Source: an uncultured Enorma sp.
GTDB lineage: Bacteria; Actinomycetota; Coriobacteriia; Coriobacteriales; Coriobacteriaceae
Reading direction: 5' to 3'
Assembly: GCA_905210055.1 (NCBI GenBank)
Contig: CAJLVH010000137.1
Span: forward strand, 1 to 5,389
Length of the DNA: 5,389 nt
In this document: in pieces, positions 1 to 5,389 of the stretch
How positions within the stretch are numbered: position 1 is the stretch's first letter
Layout of the letters: every line of letters begins with the position of its first letter
Position numbers and translations under genes: made by a program
The notes under the pieces: model-generated
What the model was told of the DNA's origin: nothing
Databases searched by the model: none
The model's input: only the letters and a program-made list of their open reading frames with translations

Positions 1-311
1 GCCTTCTCGGCAGCCTTCGCCTCGCGCTCGGCGGCCTTCTTGGCGGCAGCCTCCTCGGCAGCAGCCTGCTTGGCGGCCTTCTTGGCGGCCTCGCGCTCGA
101 GGGCGGCCTTGGCGGCGCCACCAAACTTCTGCTCGAAGCGGCCGACGCGTCCGCCGGTGTCGACGAACTTCTGCTGGCCCGTGTAGAACGGATGGCACTC
201 GTTGCAGAGCTCGACGCGGATCTCGGGGACGGTGGAGCGGGTCACGAAGGTGTTGCCGCAGGAGCAGCGGACCGTGCACTCCATGTACTCGGGATGGATT
301 CCAGGTTTCAT
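1..311 (-). CDS. rpmE: 50S ribosomal protein L31 with long Ala/Lys/Glu-rich C-terminal tail (3' end outside window)
   Basis: Read on the minus strand from ATG at 311-309, the protein begins MKPGIHPEY and continues with C12, C16-x-C18 and C36-x2-C39, followed by HPFYTGQQKF at 40-49. This is the L31 fold of the large ribosomal subunit; the C16/C36/C39 pattern is that of the zinc-binding (C+) form. The L31 core ends near residue 65 (FEQKFGG), close to the usual length of about 70. From residue 66 to the edge the chain is almost only Ala, Lys, Glu, Arg and Gln, a likely charged helix or coiled coil that ordinary L31 lacks. The underlying DNA repeats itself: the same 18-mer lies at 30-47 and 72-89. 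The start is fixed by an AAGGAG site (324-319) 7 nt upstream. The stop codon lies beyond position 1. Identification is firm; the role of the tail is unknown. Confidence 0.95.
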   Translation of the reverse strand, partial: MKPGIHPEYMECTVRCSCGNTFVTRSTVPEIRVELCNECHPFYTGQQKFVDTGGRVGRFEQKFGGAAKAALEREAAKKAAKQAAAEEAAAKKAAEREAKAAEK

Positions 312-389
312 GCAGGGACTCCTTACGATCGCGCCCTGGTTACCGACCAGGACATAAGGCGCCTTGGTTTCCGACCAAGGCAGAACAAC
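312..389 (-). ncRNA. Structured 5' leader of rpmE: two tandem 8-bp hairpins, candidate L31 autoregulatory leader
   Basis: In the rpmE mRNA direction the leader contains GCCUUGGU-CGGAA-ACCAAGGC (381-361), then a 7-nt linker, then GUCCUGGU-CGGUA-ACCAGGGC (353-333, one G-U wobble). Both are 8-bp stems with 5-nt loops and share the core UGGUCGGNAACCA. The paired differences in the stems (UUGG/CCAA against CUGG/CCAG) are compensatory within the sequence itself, which argues for selection on RNA structure. The Shine-Dalgarno at 324-319 follows 8 nt after the second hairpin. Ribosomal proteins often repress their own mRNA through such leaders, and L31 leaders have been described in several bacterial groups. 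I infer that this is one of them; no covariance search was possible. Confidence 0.65.
319..324 (-). promoter_or_regulatory. Ribosome binding site of rpmE
   Basis: AAGGAG on the minus strand, 7 nt before ATG at 311. It lies 8 nt after the second leader hairpin, so folding of that hairpin or binding of protein to it could change access for the ribosome. Confidence 0.8.
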
Positions 390-395
390 CGGATT

Positions 396-404
396 AGGAT
401 ACCA
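396..404 (-). promoter_or_regulatory. Probable extended -10 promoter of rpmE
   Basis: On the minus strand the sequence TGGTATCCT (404-396) fits an extended -10 element, TG-n-TATCCT, with four of six bases of the TATAAT consensus. No good -35 hexamer lies 16-18 nt upstream, as is common for extended -10 promoters. Transcription would start near 389, just before the first leader hairpin, giving a leader of about 78 nt. Confidence 0.45.
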
Positions 405-731
405 CACGCCTCGCCGCTCGACCAGCCTGCAGAAAGCCTACAGATTTCTGAAAAGAGCCCTGGCAACAGCAGCCGTGCAAGGACGTGAGCGCAGCGTAGC
501 ACCGCATGCCGAAAAGGCGTCGCATAACTCGACGGTCACCCTCTCATATAGGGTTGACCGTCGAGTTATGCGACGCCTTTTGCAGCGAATAGCGCTTTGG
601 TATTGTCAGGTACAAGATGGGAGGGGTATGCGGCGAGGGCATCGGGCGCGCAGTGGGAGCATGAGCTGGCTGGCGTCATATGGCAGTCGGATCCCTCCAT
701 AGTTGCGCTATCGTTTCAAGTCATGAGAATA
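405..731. other. Divergent intergenic region without a credible gene
   Basis: This stretch separates the minus-strand rpmE promoter from the plus-strand promoter at 732-760. Short open frames cross it, but none has a Shine-Dalgarno site, a recognisable protein family or a composition like the neighbouring genes. Its main content is the long inverted repeat at 512-581. A weaker pairing exists between 617-625 and 693-700 (ATGG-G-AGGG with CCCTCCAT, one bulged G). I see no tRNA, rRNA, SRP RNA or tmRNA signature. Confidence 0.6.
512..581. repeat. Perfect 27-bp inverted repeat (possible bidirectional terminator or mobile palindromic element)
   Basis: The left arm (512-538, beginning AAAAGGCGTCGC) is the exact reverse complement of the right arm (555-581, ending GCGACGCCTTTT). 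The 16-nt spacer can add three more pairs (CCC 539-541 with GGG 551-553, leaving a bulged T at 554), so the hairpin reaches about 30 bp with a 9-nt loop. The A4 at one end and T4 at the other give a terminator-like shape in both directions. However, the stem is much longer than a usual intrinsic terminator, the T tract is short, and both flanking genes point away from it, so there is no obvious transcript to end. A miniature palindromic element or the end of an unrecognised small RNA are alternatives. The structure is certain; its role is not. Confidence 0.75.
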
Positions 732-760
732 TGGGCATGAATCGGACGCGCTGATACACT
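732..760 (+). promoter_or_regulatory. Probable sigma-70-type promoter of the ACT-HAD operon
   Basis: TGGGCA at 732-737 matches four of six bases of TTGACA. A 17-nt spacer follows, then TACACT at 755-760, preceded by TG one base away (752-753) as in an extended -10. Transcription would start near 767, leaving a leader of about 59 nt before the ATG at 826. That leader contains two small hairpins, TTGCT-GAA-AGCAA (770-782) and GCATG-ACAT-CATGC (785-798). Confidence 0.55.
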
Positions 761-825
761 AAGTACGAGTTGCTGAAAGCAATAGCATGACATCATGCGA
801 ATCGCTCGAGCAAGAAAGGCTCCCC

Positions 826-1113
826 ATGGCAGAAGCTACCCCGAACCGCATCGTCATCACCGTCCTCGGCAAGAACCGCCCCGGCATCGTCGCCGCGATC
901 TCGCGTGTCCTCGGTGAAGAGGGCATCGATATCCGCGACATCACGCAAAGCATCATCGAGGACATCTTCACCATGACGATGATCGCCGACATGGCGGCTT
1001 CCACTTCGACGTTCGCCGAGCTCCAGGAGCGCCTTGCCGCGACGGGCAAAGAAATCGGCGTCGACGTGCAGGTCCAGCGCGAAGACGTCTTCAACTTCAT
1101 GTACCGCCTCTAG
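826..1113 (+). CDS. Small ACT domain-containing protein (UPF0237 / COG3830 type)
   Basis: This 95-residue protein is essentially one ACT domain. It begins with a beta strand and the ligand-turn signature of the family, IVITVLGKNRPGIVAAIS (residues 8-25), continues with IDIRDITQSIIEDIFTMTM (residues 34-52) and ends EDVFNFMYRL, the conserved ending of the stand-alone UPF0237 proteins. ACT domains usually bind amino acids or other small molecules and regulate enzymes, but the ligand and partner of this family are not established. I chose ATG 826 because GAAAGG (814-819) sits 6 nt upstream and the resulting length fits the family (about 90). An in-frame ATG at 787 would add 13 unconserved residues and lies inside a small hairpin. 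It is followed after 15 bp by the HAD phosphatase and is probably co-transcribed with it. In Firmicutes this family often neighbours a DUF711 (PFL-like) gene, which is not seen here. Confidence 0.85.
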   Translation: MAEATPNRIVITVLGKNRPGIVAAISRVLGEEGIDIRDITQSIIEDIFTMTMIADMAASTSTFAELQERLAATGKEIGVDVQVQREDVFNFMYRL

Positions 1114-1128
1114 GCGCGGAGGGCTGGC

Positions 1129-1950
1129 ATGATCGTCTTCTCCGACCTCGATGGCACGTTTCTCACTTCCGATAAGCGCGTGAGCACTCGGAACCTCGAG
1201 GCGCTCGACGCGCTTGATGCAGCGGGCGTCCCGTTCGTCCCTTGCAGCGGACGTGCGCTCAGCGGCATCTTCCCCGAGATACTCGAGCACCCCGCCGCGC
1301 GCTATGCCGTGACCTCGAACGGCGCCGCAGTTACGGACCTGCGCAGCAGCGAGGTCATCTATCGAGTGGATCTGGGCGCGGAACGTGCGCTCAGGTACTA
1401 CGAGGTCGCGCGCGATTACGACGTCACGTTCGACATTTTCGCCGACGGCCGCATCTACACGCATCGCCGCTGGTTCGACCGACTCGACGAATATATCAAA
1501 GACCCTGCTGTCCTCGCCTCGGTACGTCGCTCGCGCACCGCCTACGACGAGGAGACTCCCGCATTCCTCTCCACGCTCGAACACATCGAGCGCGTCGCGA
1601 TGTACTGGTACAACCCCGCCGATCGCGATGCCATCAAAGCCCGCATCGCGCATGACGAAAACGTGAGCGTCGTGCGCTCCGTCCCCAACGACATCGAGAT
1701 CTCGGACGCACGGGCCACAAAGGGCATCGCGATGGCGTGGCTCTGCGAGAAGCTCGGCATCGCGCTCGAAGATGTCGTGGCATTCGGCGACAACATCAAC
1801 GACATCTCAATGCTCGAGGCGGCGGGCACAGGCGTGGCCATGGAGAACGCCGAACCCGAGACGAAAGCGGTAGCGAACGCCGTCACGGGAACGAACGACG
1901 CTTCCGGCGTGGGAGAATACCTCTTGCAGCTGTTCGCAGCCCAGCGGTAG
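1129..1950 (+). CDS. Cof-type HAD-IIB family hydrolase (sugar phosphate / small-metabolite phosphatase)
   Basis: The 273-residue protein has all four HAD motifs. Motif I is DLDGT at 6-10, with D6 the expected nucleophile and D8 the acid/base. Motif II is the Ser of CSGR (S40). Motif III is K198 in ARATKGIAM. Motif IV is GDNINDISML (220-229), with D221 and D225 as Mg2+ ligands. The long insertion between motifs II and III (roughly residues 85-185) is the type-C2 cap that selects the substrate. Length and the VAMENAEPETKAVA ending (237-250) fit the Cof/YidA/SupH group, cytosolic phosphatases acting on sugar phosphates, phosphorylated cofactors or other small metabolites. The substrate cannot be read from sequence. 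A GGAGGG site at 1118-1123, 5 nt before the ATG, supports the start. It shares an operon with the ACT-domain gene. No T-rich terminator follows the stop. Confidence 0.9.
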   Translation: MIVFSDLDGTFLTSDKRVSTRNLEALDALDAAGVPFVPCSGRALSGIFPEILEHPAARYAVTSNGAAVTDLRSSEVIYRVDLGAERALRYYEVARDYDVTFDIFADGRIYTHRRWFDRLDEYIKDPAVLASVRRSRTAYDEETPAFLSTLEHIERVAMYWYNPADRDAIKARIAHDENVSVVRSVPNDIEISDARATKGIAMAWLCEKLGIALEDVVAFGDNINDISMLEAAGTGVAMENAEPETKAVANAVTGTNDASGVGEYLLQLFAAQR

Positions 1951-2070
1951 CCACGGCATAACAACTCACCTAGTATTTCGACCGCTCGTCGCAAAGCCCC
2001 TCGAGCTGCATAGGCTCGGCAGTATGCTGGATAGTTGTGTGTAGGAACAACCATACAGAGAGGGGCCTGT
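1951..2070. other. Short intergenic gap upstream of the hydrogenase operon, with a small inverted repeat
   Basis: No intrinsic terminator with a T-run and no convincing -35/-10 pair is visible. TATGCT at 2023-2028 is a possible -10 but lacks a matching -35. GTTGT (2034-2038) and ACAAC (2047-2051) form an inverted repeat with an 8-nt spacer, a possible operator. Read-through from the HAD gene cannot be excluded. Confidence 0.35.
2057..2065 (+). promoter_or_regulatory. Ribosome binding site deciding the start of the GltD-like gene
   Basis: AGAGAGGGG lies 5 nt before ATG 2071. The frame stays open upstream to a TTG at 2035, but that codon has no such site and would add only 12 unconserved residues, so ATG 2071 is preferred. 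Confidence 0.75.
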
Positions 2071-3891
2071 ATGCTGTTTGAGAACGACAGCTCGTATGGC
2101 GCACTGGGAGAGATGTGCTCCAATACGAACCGCCGCCTGAGCGCGAACGCCCGCGGCACCTGCCCGGTCGATATGACGCGCGCACTCGTGGGCGTGGCGC
2201 ATGCGCAGAGTTGCGGAAAGTGCACGCCGTGCCGCGTGGGCCTCGGTGCCATGACCGACATGCTCGAGCAGATCATCGGCGGCACCGCGAAACCGGGCAC
2301 CATCGAGCAACTCGAAGACCTCGCCGAGCAGATCCGCGTGAGCTCGGACTGCGCTGTGGGCTACCAGGCTGCCGAGCAGGTGCTCATGAGCATCAAGGCA
2401 TTCCGCGACGACTTTGAGTACCACGCCGAGACCGGCCGATGCCTGCGCAGCTCGAGCCAGGGCGTGCCCTGCGTGGTGAGCTGCCCAGCACACGTGGACA
2501 TCCCGGGCTATATCGCCCTCACGGCCGCCGGCCGCTATGAAGAGGCCGTCGAGCTCATCCGCAAGGACAACCCCTTCCCGAGTGCCTGCGCCTACGTGTG
2601 CGAGCACCCCTGCGAAGAGACCTGCCGCCGCACCATGGTCGACGACGCCGTGAACATCCGCGGCATCAAACGCTACGCTGTCGACCACGCGAGCGCGCCG
2701 CGCGCAACCGACCGAGGTCCCGCCACCGGCAAGCGCGTCGCCATCGTGGGCGCCGGTCCCTCTGGCCTCACCTGCGGCTATTTCCTCGCCCGCATGGGAC
2801 ATGAGGTCGTCGCGTTCGAGCAGCGCGAGAAGGCCGGCGGCATGCTGCGCTACGGCATTCCCAACTACCGCCTGCCGAAGACCATCCTCGATGACGAGAT
2901 CGCGTCCATCGAGGCCGCCGGCGTCGAGATCCGCTGCGGCGTCTCCGTGGGCACCGATGTGACGCTTGAGGAACTCCAGCGCGACTTCGATGCTGTCTAC
3001 ATCGCTATGGGTGCGCACGGCGACAAGAAGCTCCGCCTGCCCGGCGAGGATGCCGAGGGCGTGGTGCCCGCGGTGAAGATGCTCCGCGAGATCGGCCTCG
3101 GGCACACGCCGGATTACACCGGCCTCGAGGTGTGCGTCGTGGGCGGCGGCAACGTCGCCATGGACGCGGCGCGCTCCGCGGTGCGCTGCGGCGCGAAGCG
3201 CGTCACCGTGGTCTACCGTCGCCGCACGGCCGATATGACCGCCCTTGCCGAAGAGATCGAGGGCACCATCGCCGACGGTTGCGAAATCGCCGACCTCATG
3301 GCACCGCTCGAGATCTTGACGGACGAGCAGGGGCACGTGCGCGCGCTCAAGGCACAGCCGCAGATCATCGGTCCTGTGAAGCGCGGCCGCCCCGCGCCCG
3401 TCGAGGCCGAGCGCCCGGCGCATGAGTTCCCCTGCCAGGTGGTCATCATCGCCATCGGCCAGGACATCCAGTCTGAGTACTTCGCTGAACAGGGGCTTCC
3501 CACGAGCTGGAAGCAGTTCGATGTGGACGAAGCGCTCGCCGTCTCCGGGCATCCCGGCGTCTTCAGCGGCGGCGACTGCATGCGCGGTCCCGCGACGGTG
3601 ATCCTCGCCATCGCCGACGGCAAGAAGGCGGCGCGCTCGATCGACACGTATCTCGGCTTCCATCATGCCGTCTTCGTCGATATCGACCTGCCGCACCCGC
3701 GCTTGGATGACCGCGTGCCATGCGGCCGCTCCGTGCTCGGCGAGCGCCCCGTGGAAGAGCGCGTGCACGACTTCGACCTTGTTGAATACGGCCTCTCCGA
3801 GCAGGAGATCCGCCAGGAAACGCTCAGGTGCCTCAACTGCGACCACTTCGGCTGCGGCATCCTGCATGAGGAGGGACGGATGTCATGGTAA
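2071..3891 (+). CDS. NuoF C-terminal [4Fe-4S] domain fused to GltD-like FAD/NAD(P)H oxidoreductase (hydrogenase-associated)
   Basis: The protein has 606 residues. At 48-94, SCGKCTPCR (C48, C51, C54) plus C94 form the [4Fe-4S] site found at the C-terminus of NuoF/HydB; the FMN/NADH part of NuoF is absent. A GltD/dihydropyrimidine-dehydrogenase-type iron-sulfur domain follows (about 120-205; C124, C134, C138, C173, C177, C181, C185). Then come the FAD-binding GAGPSG (227-232), the NAD(P)-binding GGGNVAMDAAR (358-368) with YRRR (382-385), and the second flavin motif GVFSGGD (496-502). The C-terminus has an extra C587-x2-C590-x4-C595. By homology it is a cytosolic flavoprotein moving electrons between NAD(P)H and iron-sulfur partners. 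The hydrogenase gene overlaps its last 7 bp, so the likely partner is that enzyme, not a glutamate synthase large subunit, which is not seen here. Whether NADH or NADPH is used is unclear. Confidence 0.85.
   Translation: MLFENDSSYGALGEMCSNTNRRLSANARGTCPVDMTRALVGVAHAQSCGKCTPCRVGLGAMTDMLEQIIGGTAKPGTIEQLEDLAEQIRVSSDCAVGYQAAEQVLMSIKAFRDDFEYHAETGRCLRSSSQGVPCVVSCPAHVDIPGYIALTAAGRYEEAVELIRKDNPFPSACAYVCEHPCEETCRRTMVDDAVNIRGIKRYAVDHASAPRATDRGPATGKRVAIVGAGPSGLTCGYFLARMGHEVVAFEQREKAGGMLRYGIPNYRLPKTILDDEIASIEAAGVEIRCGVSVGTDVTLEELQRDFDAVYIAMGAHGDKKLRLPGEDAEGVVPAVKMLREIGLGHTPDYTGLEVCVVGGGNVAMDAARSAVRCGAKRVTVVYRRRTADMTALAEEIEGTIADGCEIADLMAPLEILTDEQGHVRALKAQPQIIGPVKRGRPAPVEAERPAHEFPCQVVIIAIGQDIQSEYFAEQGLPTSWKQFDVDEALAVSGHPGVFSGGDCMRGPATVILAIADGKKAARSIDTYLGFHHAVFVDIDLPHPRLDDRVPCGRSVLGERPVEERVHDFDLVEYGLSEQEIRQETLRCLNCDHFGCGILHEEGRMSW
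3868..3875 (+). promoter_or_regulatory. Ribosome binding site of the hydrogenase gene, inside the preceding gene
   Basis: GAGGAGGG lies within the end of the upstream coding region, 9 nt before ATG 3885. Together with the 7-bp gene overlap it indicates translational coupling of the two redox proteins. Confidence 0.75.
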
Positions 3892-5389
3892 CCATCACGA
3901 TTGACGGCACTGCCTACGAAGCCCCCGAAGAAGCCACGATTCTCGAGGTCGCTCGCGAGCATCGTGTGGATATTCCCACGCTCTGCTACCTGCGCGAGAT
4001 CAACGAGATCGGTGCCTGTCGCGTGTGCCTCGTCGAGGTCGAGGGCATCGACCACCTCGTCGCCGCCTGCAACAACAAGGTCGCCGACGGCATGGTCGTG
4101 CACACGGACACGCCGCGCGTACGCCGCGCCCGCGCCGCGAACCTGCAGCTCATCCTCTCGCGCCACGACCGCCGCTGCCCCACGTGCTTCCGCAACGGCA
4201 CCTGCCAGCTCCAGGCACTCGCCGACCGCATGAACGTGCACGAGGTCCCCTATACCACGTTCTTCGAGACGAAGCCCATCGACGCGCGCTTCCCGCTCGT
4301 GCGCGAGCCCGAGAAGTGCATCAACTGCTTGCGCTGCGTCTCCACCTGCCAGAAGGTGCAGGCGCTCGGCGTGTGGGATCTGGTGGATTCCGGCAGCCGC
4401 GCCCATGTGGACGCCATCGCGGAGGATGAATGCGCCTACTGCGGCCAGTGCATCGCGAACTGTCCCACGGGGGCGCTGCACGAGCGCGACGACACCGACC
4501 GCGTCTTCGAGGCGATCAACGACCCCGAGAAGGTCGTCATCGCGCAGGTAGCCCCCGCCGTGCGCTCGAGCTGGGCCGAGATGCTCGACCTGGGCGGCAA
4601 GGCACCGACGACCGGTCGCATGGTCGCGGCGATCCGCCGCCTGGGCTTCGACTACGTCTTCGACACAGACTTCGCGGCAGACGTGACCATCATGGAGGAG
4701 GCAAGCGAGCTCCTCGAGCACATCGCGGAGGGCGTACCCGGCCCTATGTTCACCTCGTGCTGTCCCGGCTGGGTGCGCTTCGTGAAGACGCGCTATCCTG
4801 CACTTGCCGGCAAGCTCTCCACCACGAAGTCGCCGCAGCAGATCTTCGGTGCCCTTGCCAAGACCTACTACGCGCAGATCCTGGGCATCGACCCTGCGAA
4901 AATCTACGTCGTGTCCTATATGCCCTGCATCGCCAAGAAGATGGAGGCTGCCTACCCCGGCATGGACTCCACCGGAAGCGGCCCCGATGTTGACGCCGTG
5001 CTCACCGTGCGCGAGCTCACGCGCCAACTGCGCTCGCGCTTCGTGAACGTCGACCTGCTCGAGGAAGAAGAGTTCGACCGCCCCTTGGGTATCGCGACGG
5101 GCGCAGGCCACATCTTCGGCGTGACGGGCGGCGTCATGGAAGCGGCGCTCCGCACCGCGTACAACTTCGTGACCGGCGAGAACCCCGATGCAGACGCGTT
5201 CCACGAGGTGCGCTTCGAAGGCCCAGAGCGCGGATGGCGTGAGAAAACCTTCGACCTGCCCGATCGTCAGCTCAAGATTGCCGTGGCAAGCGGCCTCACC
5301 AATGCCGACGCGCTCTGCCGTGCACTCGAGCGCGGCGAGGTGAGCTACGACTTCGTCGAGATCATGGCTTGCCCCGGTGGCTGCGTGGG
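3885..5389 (+). CDS. [FeFe]-hydrogenase catalytic subunit with four N-terminal Fe-S cluster sites (3' end outside window)
   Basis: The visible 501 residues follow the domain order of Clostridium pasteurianum CpI-type enzymes. A [2Fe-2S] ferredoxin domain has C34, C45, C48 and C62. A His-ligated [4Fe-4S] site has H94-x3-C98-x2-C101-x5-C107. Two [4Fe-4S] clusters use C145/C148/C151/C155 and C183/C186/C189/C193. The H-cluster domain has L1 TSCCPGW (290-296; C292 the expected proton-relay Cys, C293 a ligand), L2 MPCIAKKMEA (346-355; C348 and K351) and L3 EIMACPGGCVG (C496, C500). All catalytic residues visible are intact, so it should reversibly interconvert protons and H2 in the cytosol, given HydEFG maturases encoded elsewhere. 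About 70-80 C-terminal residues are missing at the window edge. The start overlaps the flavoprotein gene by 7 bp. The gene context points to the glutamate-synthase-linked group A2 and not the HydABC bifurcating type, although later genes are not visible. Confidence 0.95.
   Translation, partial: MVTITIDGTAYEAPEEATILEVAREHRVDIPTLCYLREINEIGACRVCLVEVEGIDHLVAACNNKVADGMVVHTDTPRVRRARAANLQLILSRHDRRCPTCFRNGTCQLQALADRMNVHEVPYTTFFETKPIDARFPLVREPEKCINCLRCVSTCQKVQALGVWDLVDSGSRAHVDAIAEDECAYCGQCIANCPTGALHERDDTDRVFEAINDPEKVVIAQVAPAVRSSWAEMLDLGGKAPTTGRMVAAIRRLGFDYVFDTDFAADVTIMEEASELLEHIAEGVPGPMFTSCCPGWVRFVKTRYPALAGKLSTTKSPQQIFGALAKTYYAQILGIDPAKIYVVSYMPCIAKKMEAAYPGMDSTGSGPDVDAVLTVRELTRQLRSRFVNVDLLEEEEFDRPLGIATGAGHIFGVTGGVMEAALRTAYNFVTGENPDADAFHEVRFEGPERGWREKTFDLPDRQLKIAVASGLTNADALCRALERGEVSYDFVEIMACPGGCV

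Noticed and set aside
430..450. CAGAAA-N9-TTTCTG inverted repeat
   Set aside because: Only 6-bp arms with a 9-nt loop; such repeats are expected by chance and nothing nearby suggests a role.
364..702. A 112-codon plus-strand frame running through the intergenic region and the long palindrome
   Set aside because: It has no Shine-Dalgarno site, starts inside the rpmE leader hairpin, reads through both arms of the inverted repeat and resembles no protein family.
787..825. Upstream ATG at 787 as the start of the ACT-domain protein
   Set aside because: It adds 13 unconserved residues, lies in a small hairpin, and lacks the well-spaced purine-rich site that ATG 826 has.
793..1653. A 286-codon minus-strand open frame opposite the ACT and HAD genes
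   Set aside because: It crosses two well-supported plus-strand genes and has the low-complexity composition of an antisense shadow.
2002..2018. Hairpin CGAGC-N7-GCTCG as a terminator of the HAD gene
   Set aside because: The stem is only 5 bp and no T-run follows it.
2000..2028. Promoter with TATGCT (2023-2028) upstream of the GltD-like gene
   Set aside because: The sequence at the expected -35 position (CTCGAG and neighbours) matches TTGACA poorly, so I could not support it as a separate feature.
1966..3867. A 633-codon open frame on the minus strand opposite the GltD-like gene
   Set aside because: It is a shadow of high-GC coding on the plus strand. The translation is His/Ala/Asp-rich with no family resemblance, while the plus strand shows intact FAD, NAD(P) and Fe-S motifs.
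3663..5204. A 513-codon minus-strand open frame opposite the hydrogenase
   Set aside because: Same reason: the hydrogenase motifs on the plus strand are complete over this range, and the minus-strand product has no recognisable domain.

Overview
The window looks like part of a GC-rich, anaerobic bacterial chromosome, most plausibly an actinobacterium of the class Coriobacteriia (the Collinsella / Olsenella / Eggerthella sort). The clues are high-GC codon use combined with clear Shine-Dalgarno sites, an L31 protein with a long Ala/Lys/Glu-rich tail and a structured 5' leader, and an oxygen-sensitive [FeFe]-hydrogenase next to a glutamate-synthase-small-subunit-like flavoprotein. The taxon is an inference from gene content; no rRNA is present to confirm it.

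Layout. (1) Positions 1-311, minus strand: rpmE (ribosomal protein L31), cut at its 3' end by the window edge. Its 5' leader (about 312-389) holds two nearly identical tandem hairpins, and an extended -10 promoter lies at 396-404. (2) Positions about 405-754: a divergent intergenic stretch with no credible gene. It carries a perfect 27-bp inverted repeat at 512-581. (3) Positions 732-1950, plus strand: a recognisable promoter, then a small ACT-domain protein (826-1113) and a Cof-type HAD phosphatase (1129-1950), 15 bp apart and probably co-transcribed. (4) Positions 1951-2070: a short gap with a small inverted repeat and no clear promoter or terminator. (5) Positions 2071-5389, plus strand: a two-gene redox operon. 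The first gene encodes a fusion of a NuoF-type C-terminal [4Fe-4S] domain with a GltD-like FAD/NAD(P)H oxidoreductase. The second, overlapping it by 7 bp, encodes a multi-cluster [FeFe]-hydrogenase that runs off the right edge just after the last H-cluster cysteine.

How they work together. The last two genes are almost certainly translationally coupled and form one enzyme system. The flavoprotein should exchange hydride with NAD(P)H and pass electrons through its iron-sulfur clusters to the chain of clusters in the hydrogenase, which makes or consumes H2. This arrangement matches what hydrogenase classification calls the glutamate-synthase-linked group (A2) of [FeFe]-hydrogenases, whose physiological role is poorly settled. 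This is the most interesting part of the window. The L31 leader and the unexplained 27-bp palindrome are the main non-coding signals.
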